64,000 nt of DNA from Tetmemena sp. SeJ-2015. Taxonomy: Eukaryota > Ciliophora > Spirotrichea > Sporadotrichida > Oxytrichidae. The stretch's first letter is position 1. Each line of letters starts with the position of its first letter. The translations under genes and the position numbers were made by a program. Location of the stretch: contig JAJKFJ010022604.1 in assembly GCA_027382625.1 (NCBI GenBank), forward strand, positions 94,088 through 158,087, given 5' to 3'. A model generated the notes under the pieces. The model saw only the letters and a list, made by a program, of their open reading frames with translations, had not been told where the DNA came from and ran no database searches. Positions 55,621 to 64,000 of this stretch are shown piece after piece.

Positions 55621-56605
55621 ATTACAAGTACTGTGTTTGAGCAAATCTAATTCTCAGTTATAAAATTCTTGAAGGACTTATAACTGGAATTTTAAAAAGG
55701 TATATTGTACAACATTCTTTGTGCTTTAATATTTTTGTATTAAAATTTATCTTTCTCATATTTTTAATGTTCAATGTCCTACTATGTCAATTATAAAGAC
55801 TCTTCAATCTTCAGCTAGACCTATAAGTATAAAAAAATAGAGAATAGGTTTATTCTTTATTATCAACAAATCACTGAAGCGATATATTGCTCATGTGATT
55901 AGTATCTTCTCCTTTTCTGCATTTATTTCAGTGCAATAAACTCATTAATCTCAAATAAAAAGAACTTTATGTAAGATTCTAGAATTTATTAATCAGGTTG
56001 AGTAATCAAAACTTTCATGTTTTATGTCCTCTATCAATTTAACTAGAGAAATATAAAAAATATCAAAATAAAGAGCATCCAAAAAAAGATCTTCTCTTAA
56101 CTTTTAAAATTTGAAAAATTAACGTAAATTTATTTCCAAGGGAAAATAATTTTTTGAAAGGGTGAAAGGAATATTTTGTTAACGATTACCAGTTATTCCG
56201 AAGTGAGCAATATAAACCGAAAAGGGCCCATTAATTCAGGTATATGATTAAAAATTAAAATTATTAAAATATGCCAATCAGGAATACAGGTTAATATAAT
56301 TAATTCTTCATGATTGTTTATTATTATATTTCTCAATCAGTATAATTTGAATTAAATGCCATTATATAACTGCTCTAATATTTAATTGTTTGCAATTTTA
56401 TAACTAATATAGGGAAGATACATTAGATTATCATCTAAATAAATTAGATATAAAATGTTAAGTTGGCACTTAAAACAGACTCAATCTGAGATATTTTATT
56501 ATTGGGTTTTTACTTTCAATTTGGTAGACATAAAGTGAAATTTTATGCATTTTTATTTTCTTAATTAGTAATAGTAGTATCTCCTTACTATATTTAGACT
56601 GAAAG

Positions 56606-57124
56606 ATGGGTCCAATCGAATATTAGAATCGCAATTATGAATATGATTACTTGAACGACTTAGAATCCAATGTTAAGCTTTAAATGATTCTTAACTACCT
56701 TTTCCTCATTTTAAAAGTAGATATCCTGTTCAATTTAATTAGCTTCTGTTCCCTCATCTGATCCTTGACTATTGGATTTTTTCTTAGATGGAGATTATTC
56801 ATGAAATTAAAAGTTGGAGTCCTCCTCTTCCTCATATTCACGATCTAGCCTCTCCTCTTCTACTTGTTGGGCAGTTTTGGCCTTAATCTTAGAATATTGA
56901 TTATCTTCATTTCATTACGTGTTGGTTGGCTTCTTTTTCCATATATTGTGAAATAAATCTTCTTATAAGTAAAGTGTGCACAAGGGTATTTTTGTAAATT
57001 CTTCATCATCCTCTTGATACTTAGAGCTCTAACTCTAATAAATTACACCGGTGTCTAATCACTTTAAGTTAAAAAATTGTTTAGGATTAGATTAATTTTT
57101 TAATTCATATAATTTTACATCTGA
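56606..57124 (+). CDS. Hypothetical multi-helix membrane protein with an in-frame TGA
   Basis: Starts MGPIEYQNRNYEYDYLNDLE, then a hydrophobic segment (MILNYLFLILKVDILFNLIS), a TGA at 56759, then in the same frame further hydrophobic helices (KLKVGVLLFLIFTIQPLLF; ILIIFISLRVGWLLFPYIV; FFIILLILRALTLINY). It lies in a segment missing from the left arm. It lacks the PW and YQ[LI]D anchors of the T family. The TGA may lie in an unresolved short IES or mark a break. Confidence 0.35.
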
Positions 57125-57430
57125 TGAGTATAAAATATATTATCTTTTGTGTGAGAAGTATGATTTATTCCTACAAAATTTAACAATTACTATATTATTA
57201 TATGCTATATAAAAATACTTTTAGGTTGAAATTTTATAAACCAAAAGTAATATTTAATAAGAATAAAACTTTACTGTATTATGATAGGTATTTTATTTAA
57301 ATAAAAATTATAGAAACTTGTACTCACATATTTTTTAAAGAGTTTTGTTTGCTCTTCAGTATGTATTTATAGATTAAGGAATCTAATGATAATTGATTTA
57401 AATATTAGAAATAATATAAAATAAAAGATA

Positions 57431-57440
57431 ATCTATCTTT
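57431..57440 (-). promoter_or_regulatory. Family upstream box, mirrored
   Basis: ATCTATCTTT, the inverted-repeat copy of the box at 54015. Confidence 0.4.
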
Positions 57441-58250
57441 ATCTATCAATTAGTCAATCGATCTATCATATTTATTCTTCATATTTCCTTTTCTGATCAC
57501 TTATTAGTTTCTTTTAATGCATTTAAATAATTCAAATTTATTTTTAATAATATTAAATCTGAAATAAGGTGAGGCATTTTAAATTTCGATATAGGTGACA
57601 AGAAAGTAAATGGAAAAATTATTATGTTACTGTTAAGAAGAAGAATCAAATACTAATAGTGTATGCATCTTGAAGAATCTTCTTCTATAATATACTAAAG
57701 GAGTGCTTTCTAAGAGGAGAGATTGCCTAATTTCATACAAAGATAATTGGAAAACTAAACTACTTTTATTTAAGATCTTTTAAGATAAACAGATATCTTG
57801 AAAGTATAGGCTATTGCTCACTAGAACTGGCTTATTTGATTAAGTGAAATGGCTGTTCCTTCTCACCCAATCATATTGTAATTTGACTATCTTTAATTTT
57901 GATAAATTTGGTCTTATCTTAATGTTTAATTTTTCTACACATGGAAATTTAAACTGATTTTTATTTCATCTCTATAAATGCTTTTAATCTGCAGATTAAT
58001 GAAGCTATAGGGTTTTTGCGAGTTTGATAGTATGAATTGGACTTGTGAAATATGCATACTTTAACAATTTTTAATTAGGATTATAATTTTTCACAAAAAA
58101 AAGCTCTTAAGCCGACCTGATATGTATTAAATATGATTTGACCAAACAGAGTTCTATAAAAATAGATTTGTTCAAGTGATTTATTATGCCTCAAGTTTAT
58201 ATAGATATATCTTGATTCTAAAAAGTTTCCAAAATTAATTTTAGGGATCT

Positions 58251-58520
58251 ATGCACCAACACAATCCAAGTTTGAAAAAGATTCCAAAGGCATATTTATA
58301 AAAAGTTTTGGCAGACAGCAAGAAGCCCAGAAATGCTTAAAATGATGTAATTGACTATCGAGGTGGAGCATAAAATAGTCACAATATCGGTACATCAAAC
58401 GATAGAAACCAAATCATAATTATAGGAGAAAATGTATTTAACAAAACATAAGTATTGAGAACCTTCATATTTAATATTTATTGCAAACATTAAAAATCTC
58501 TTAATTTTGAAAATCATTGA
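58251..58520 (+). CDS. Hypothetical ORF in an unmirrored segment of the right arm
   Basis: A 90-codon frame starting MHQHNPSLKKIPKAYLQKVL, then polar (DVIDYRGGAQNSHNIGTSND), ending at TGA 58518. It begins after a TTTTAG and may be one coding segment. The first two thirds are absent from the left arm. Not recognised. Confidence 0.3.
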
Positions 58521-58659
58521 ACCAAAATAAGGTTAAGAAATTATTAATGTTTGATATAAAAGTCTCAAGAATGAGTAAATACAAATGATATCAAGCCATA
58601 AATTTCCCCATTTTTGGGAGTAAATTGACTTTGAATTGAATAACCTTGTTTCATTCTTA

Positions 58660-61600
58660 ATCTGTATTGGCTTAGTTTACCAAAGTGAGATAAAGGTTGA
58701 GTTATTTAACTATTTTAATTTAGTATTGTATAGGCCTACTCTGAGAGATTCAAAACACAATTATTATAATTTAAATCTTTTTATTTATAAATTTTAATTT
58801 AGAGTTGCTGATTCTGCAGAATCTAAGCCTGTTGCTGAGCGATGAGTTGCGACTAGTCATTTTATTAATTCTGGTTATGAGCTATGAATTACTGGGGAGC
58901 ATTTTTTATAAAAAATTATCATACTTATAATTCTTTGAGCAGAATAGCTTTGAGTAACTTGAAAAAATTATATTTTATCCATAGATATAATACAAACTCT
59001 TTTGAAAATAAGTTATAAAGTTTTAAGCATAATAGTTGCTCTTTATTCGATTTTCTAACTCTAAAAATGCATAAATTCTCAAAATTAGCACATGAATTTT
59101 ATCAAGGCATTCTCCCAAAGCCAAAGCCTCGACTATAGCCCAACTTTCCTGATATCACCGTTCAAATTGCTTACTAAGGAATTGAATATTAGGCTTTAAT
59201 TAGTATTTACCATAGCAAGTATGATTGCCGTGATTATTTTTTTTAATGAATCTATGGCTAATGAAAATGAGATAAGTGAGCAGTTTAGTATATTCATAGA
59301 GGAGAAATGGTAAGTCAAGTATATAAGAAAACTATAGAAGTTTATTTTTAGAGAAGGTAATGAGAATATGAGAAGGAGCACATATTTTTTATATAACTGA
59401 TAATTTTTCGGATTTAATTTAAGAATTGGTTTTTAATTGAGGTAATTTTATTAAATGAATATTATGAAAAAGAAATTAATATATGTACTATCATTCTCGA
59501 TGTTAATCGGTGTGACTAGTTGCAAGCACGAGATTACTACTCCCTCTATAAGAGCCTATGGATAAGCACCTATTAAAATTTCAAATCCTGATTTATTTTT
59601 TATAGAAAAATATTTCCTCAAATAATGCAAAATTATCCTCCGAAATGGAGCACCTTGACTAAGTGCCTGTTAGTCAGCAGAGAAGTTGTTATGAGCTGTT
59701 GAGGTTGATTGAGTGGTTGGCTCATTTGCAAACACTCACCAGTCAAATGATGTCAAGCTGTAAAGGAAGATGTCTGCACTTAAAAGTGCAGTCAGCATAG
59801 TGCCCAAGAAAAGTCCTGATGTGGTGTTAAATTTTTGATTGTAGTACCTGTAATCGGAACTTATTTAATATAATGATTTTGAGAAAGATGTTAAAATATA
59901 TTTTTTATAGATAATGAATACATTTAGGTGATTTAGAAGATAAAAGCACTCCTATTTTAAATTCTTTTACTCATTCTAACTTAATAAAATTTGCATGTCT
60001 TTAGCGTAGTTACTTGCTGTCTTCATTTTGTTTATTTATTATCTTTTATTTCTTTATAGACTTGTTTATAGACTCTTAAATTATTTTTATCTGCTCTCAC
60101 TTTGTTTTCAAGTTCATTTTAAGCAATTAGTGCGGAATATCTTGCATTGTTGAAAGGCAAGAAGAGCATTCTCTCATGATTGGCTATGTCTTCTATACTC
60201 AAAGACTAATCTCATCATTTCTAAGTTTTTCTTAAACAAAGTTCTTAGCTGTTTTCAAACTCGTATATAAAGCAATATTATTTTTTTATAAAATTTAAAT
60301 AATATAAATATGAGCTAATCCAAACAAATTTATCCAAAATAAGTTTATAAGCTTAATTGCTGTTTACTTACCTCTTAGTGATTTAGTTTTCTTTAAAAGA
60401 TAAAATTTCGAGAAGAGAGAGTGTGACTTTACAAAACCTCCACTCTTTGCCATTATGAAAATTGAATAAGAAATTTATTTATTTTTTTTTCTAAATTAAT
60501 TTCTGTTAACATTATATTCTTAATTAAGAAGAAAGTATTTGTTTTTATCATCCGAATAATATGAAATTAATCCAATAACTAAGAATTTGTTAATAAGAAT
60601 TTAAAAGAAATAATAAATTACTCTTTTTTTAAAATTAAACTTTAATTTTCGCGTAATAATAGGATTTAAGAAAGGAAAATATCGAAAGAAAAAATATTGA
60701 TTCAAAATTAATTTAATCTTCCCCAAATAGCACAGACCGCAATGAAATTTGCTAATGTAAAAACAATGTTGATGCCATTATGAATAAAATAGAATTAGAT
60801 TATCCAGAATAGCCATTTACTAAATAAATGCAATGAAATATAATTTAACAAGCAAGTAGTCCTTCTGAGTGAAGAGAACTATTTGCTTATCTAAAATAAA
60901 TTTTTTAATATAGTTAGTGAAAGCGAAAATAACTTGAAATTACAGGCTTTAGGACGACTGGTGTAGCACTCATCCAAAACAAAATTATTTATAGTAATAA
61001 TTTATAATTTAAGAAATGAAGATAATCTCTGATTTACATTACTTTAGTCCAAAGAGCTAAATCCATATATGTTGTTGATATTAGCTTTTTGTGTGCTAAA
61101 GTTGAAATTTCTTGCTTCATTATAGTTTAAAACCCTTCCTATTTATCTCCAAACAGATTCTAATGCGATTAGAAGTTAAATTATTAAAATAAGTTAAGGT
61201 AACATGTTACTGTTACAATAAATAATTTGAATTTAGTAAAACGAATTGTCGATAATCTAATACTATTTGACTCATAAAATATATATAAATTGTAGACTAG
61301 GAGACTTTTCATTGGACAAAGCAGTCTCACTCTTGGGAAGAGGATTGAATCCAATTAGTACAGGAAGTTTAATGTTAAGGATATGAAGTACCAAGGCAGA
61401 TTAATTTATTAATTAATATGTTCAGAACGGCAACGTAGAAAACAGAGGCCGAAAATAATTCATAATATCAGATAAAAAAGTGATTTAGAAAAAATTTAAT
61501 TATTATATTTAGAGAATAGTAGAATTAAACCCACAAATTTTCATTAAATTATAAAGCTCCAAAACATATCACAGAAAATTATTGTGATGTTAAGAATTTT

Positions 61601-62050
61601 TTGGATATTATTTACTATGCGGTTACCTCTGAAATAATTCAGGAATACTATAATAAAAAAAAATTTAAGAATCTTAAATTAATCAGGTCTAAAAACCAGC
61701 AGCTTACTTTTAAATGTCATTACTAATATTTTTAGAATTTAAATTAAAACTTAAAAATGGTTGGTAAATTCACGTTCTTAAAAAACATATTTATCAACTT
61801 TTACTAAGAAGCCAAGTATCTACTATAATATATAAATTTCCTTCTACTGATATATTATGGTGATTCCTGAATCCAACTTTATTGAAAATGACAAAGAAAT
61901 AACCCAAGCGAGGACAGTTGGCGATAGTGCTAGACCAGCTGCTTCTATAAAAATATAAATTAAAGGATCAATAAGTCATTGAGTTCAGAGTCATCTTTAC
62001 ATTTGATAGTTCTATTGTCATTTCATCATGGCGCTTTTATTTTCTAGTAT
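58660..62050 (-). pseudogene. T16: decayed mirror copy of T14
   Basis: On the minus strand: N-terminal trace near 62.0 kb, a broken DP/RW region near 61.92 kb, TM2 piece near 61.39-61.32 kb (LPWYFISLTLNFLYQLDS), TM3 near 60.76 kb, TM4 near 59.8 kb (GLFLGTMLTALLSADIFLYS) with the DFRVAKYH end destroyed, and a tail near 58.88-58.80 kb. The last tail piece is cut off at about 58.68 kb. Indels differ from T14, so decay followed the duplication. Confidence 0.65.
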
Positions 62051-62735
62051 TTTAATAGTCACATACTAACAACAAAAAAAATATAAATCATTTTAAAAGA
62101 GACATTTAAATCCAAATAATTAAATCTAGACAAAAAATCATAACATAATACTACGCAATTATACGGGAATAAAATGCGTAAAAAAAGGAAATTAAATTTA
62201 CTTCTCAACACTTTCTCAATATAATATTTTATATATATTTATTTAAATAAAGAATATAATAAAATTAATATATAAGTTTATAACAAATAAATATGAAGTA
62301 ATTGATTTTAACATTTTTGGAAAGTGATTAAAGCATGAAGAAATAAATCTAAGCTTAAAATTTACTATAACGCTTTCGCTTCTGTCCGTGCAGACTACCT
62401 CAAAGAGATCATTGAAGATGCACACAGGAAGAGATTCTAAATATAGTTATCAGTGACGAATGGTTTGCTTCAGAAGTGTCCCTACTGGCAACTACTTAAC
62501 TTAGAGTCAAATTAAAATGAAATAGGATGCATTCAGTTATTTTATATTAATTTCGATTTTGACTCACATTAAAATAAGGATCGTGGAAATAATTTAACTA
62601 AATTATGCACAACTTATTCTCGCTTTCTTATAATTATTATGGGGTTTTGTTTGCTCTTTAGAATATCTATTATAAGATCAAGGAATCTGATTGCTATAAA
62701 TATCTCAGATAAACACTCTTTTAATTAATATTTTA

Positions 62736-62745
62736 ATCTATCTTT
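62736..62745 (-). promoter_or_regulatory. Family upstream box, mirrored (T16 side)
   Basis: ATCTATCTTT, the inverted-repeat partner of the box at 48424. Confidence 0.4.
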
Positions 62746-63379
62746 GTTTATTTATCATATTATTCTTCATAGCTCATTTTTTTACTTATCATTTTCTTTG
62801 AAATTTTTAATAAAATTACAAAATTTGTTTAATTTAAGATATTATGATTGAAAAGAAGATTTTTAAAAAATTTGAAATTTGCTATTCCTTAAGCTTAATT
62901 GAGGGATGAAAAAGTTTTTTTTTTTTTCCCAATTTTAAAATGCTTCAAATTTTTAAGGGTCTCTTTTTAAAGGGTAATTTAAAAGAGTGTTATTTTTAGA
63001 AGCCCTACAATAGAAGATATCCAAATATAAAAATGATTGTTGAAATAATTTTTAAAATCATTTTTTAATTTAGTAAGTTTCATTTTTTTGCTGTGTTTTA
63101 AATTTGGAAAATTTCTATCTAATTTTAACCATTTTTTTTTTAAATATATTTTCATATCGGAAAATTGTCATATGAAGAAGTAAACTTTCAATAAATTAAT
63201 CTATGATTGTTTACAAACTTTTAACAAGTTCTCTTTCATCTGATAATTTCGATTAAAGAATCAGTCTTACTTTAAAATAATATCATCCATTTAATATAAT
63301 AATAACTTTAAAACTTATTTCTGAATCTGGGCTTTCGTAGCATTAATCTAATTTGTAAATCCATACTGTTAAGTATTCA

Positions 63380-63810
63380 TGTTGCCTTAACCTAAAATAA
63401 TTTAGCTACAGGTCTGCCCTGCATTTAAATTTAAAAGGGTGAAATGCTTTTAAAAAAATAATTTCAAATTTAGCTGGGTGCTAGTGGGAGCCCCCTACTG
63501 AAAGTTTTTTTAGATAGGAACTTGAGGGGGAACTGTGGTTGGTTGTTTTTGGGATATCCTTAAAGCAAGCTTTTTTTGTTGGTTTTGAAAAATTTTTTTT
63601 TGGGTTTGGGTTAAAAAATAAATAAAAAAAAATTTGGTCAAATGAAATACTATAAATCTCGGCTTATTATGAAATTTAAAATTCAGTGCTCTAAATTTGT
63701 AATAGAGGGGCGCGTAGATTGTGGCGAGCGCCTTATAACTTTTGCAGTTCCAAAGCATGCAGAAGGAGGTTCTCTTCATTGTCTTCAGAGTGGCATTATT
63801 ATAAGTTTAG
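63380..63810 (-). pseudogene. Mirror copy of the T13 tail, degraded
   Basis: Reverse complement matches the T13 tail (CTACAGGTCTGCCCTGCATT at 63408, and GCGAGCGCCTTATAAC at 63724 against 47336). The central part, 63.48-63.64 kb, has stretched homopolymers similar to region B. Confidence 0.55.
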
Positions 63811-63889
63811 GATTGATTTTCAAAATTTTTAATAACTTTTTCAATTACAATTTAACTCTATCAACTTAAGTTAAACCCCTTACTAATTT

Positions 63890-64000
63890 CGCAGATCATA
63901 TAAGCTTCTCATTTGAAATAGTCCATTCCTGGATGATCATGTACTTCTTCGTGCAAATTTACATAGTGGCAATGCCTGCTTATAAAATAAGTTTCGCGCA
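63890..64000 (+). CDS. Partial exon or gene segment at the window edge
   Basis: After a TTCGCAG acceptor-like end, an open plus frame reads HISFSFEIVHSWMIMYFFVQ and IYIVAMPAYKISF, a hydrophobic segment running off the window. It lies outside the inverted repeat. Not recognised, no T-family anchor. Confidence 0.3.

Larger units (their letters stand above)
54961..56344. other. Centre of the inverted repeat (unique spacer)
   Basis: About 1.4 kb between the innermost matching blocks. It carries the 55001 ORF and the T15 5' part, both on the plus strand and not mirrored. Confidence 0.6.
56345..63810 (-). repeat. Right arm of the 16.5-kb inverted repeat
   Basis: Reverse-complement partner of 47270-54960; see that entry for blocks. 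Indels and substitutions are scattered throughout, so it is not a recent perfect palindrome or a simple assembly fold-back. The innermost blocks (57.2-58.1 kb) are nearly identical to the left arm. Confidence 0.85.

Noticed and set aside
47270..63810. Large inverted repeat as an assembly fold-back artefact
   Set aside because: The arms differ by many independent indels, have private inserts and a unique 1.4-kb centre; a fold-back would be identical.
1..64000. CRISPR array, rRNA or tRNA genes
   Set aside because: No regularly spaced repeats, no rRNA-like conserved blocks and no cloverleaf with a T-loop consensus were noticed by eye.

Overview
The window is nuclear DNA of a ciliate in which TAA and TAG encode glutamine and TGA is the only stop. 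The conserved genes in the first 15 kb read through TAA/TAG at conserved or Gln-rich positions and end at TGA. They carry short GT-AG introns (about 33-160 nt) and are AT-rich. In many genes the frame breaks at places with no GT-AG intron, and it is restored exactly when one short segment flanked by a direct repeat (3-14 bp) is removed with one repeat copy. That is the layout of internal eliminated sequences (IESs) with pointers in the germline (micronuclear) genome of spirotrich/hypotrich ciliates such as Oxytricha or Stylonychia, so I read the window as micronuclear DNA. Genus and species cannot be told from the sequence.

Region 0.5-15 kb holds ordinary genes: a GSK3/shaggy kinase (511-1776), a minus-strand coiled-coil gene (about 2.16-4.69 kb), three hypothetical plus-strand genes (4.86-6.45, 6.61-8.61 and 8.84-10.86 kb), a basic Ser/Gln-rich gene (10.95-13.12 kb) and an outer-dynein-arm docking-complex gene (ODAD1/CCDC63 type, 13.24-14.91 kb).

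Region 15-56 kb is a tandem array of at least fourteen complete, partial or decayed members (T1-T15) of one unrecognised four-helix membrane-protein family. Shared anchors are DP-x-x-[HY]-RW before TM1, LPW and YQ[LI]D[SA] around TM2, P[RK][VA][RK] after it, a short TM3, and L-x-[KR]-D-[LF]-[KR]-[IV]-A after TM4. The C-terminal tail is rich in Gln, Pro, Asn and Tyr. Each member is cut by IES-like segments at homologous positions, and the better-kept ones have an AAAGATAGAT box about 70-135 bp upstream of the ATG. A 1.5-kb GNAT acetyltransferase plus zinc-finger gene flanked by near-perfect ~90-bp inverted repeats (16.76-18.61 kb) sits inside the array. Broken Tc1/mariner-IS630 type transposase copies lie inside the gaps of some members. 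The block 36.0-40.9 kb is duplicated at 41.4-46.9 kb.

Region 47.2-63.8 kb is a very large imperfect inverted repeat with its centre near 55.65 kb. The right arm carries decayed mirror copies of T13-T14 on the minus strand. Segments near the centre are not mirrored and hold small unrelated ORFs. Stretches at about 42.3-43.2 and 44.2-46.4 kb have inflated homopolymers and look like poor consensus rather than biology. No rRNA, tRNA, CRISPR array or C4A4 telomere repeat was seen.
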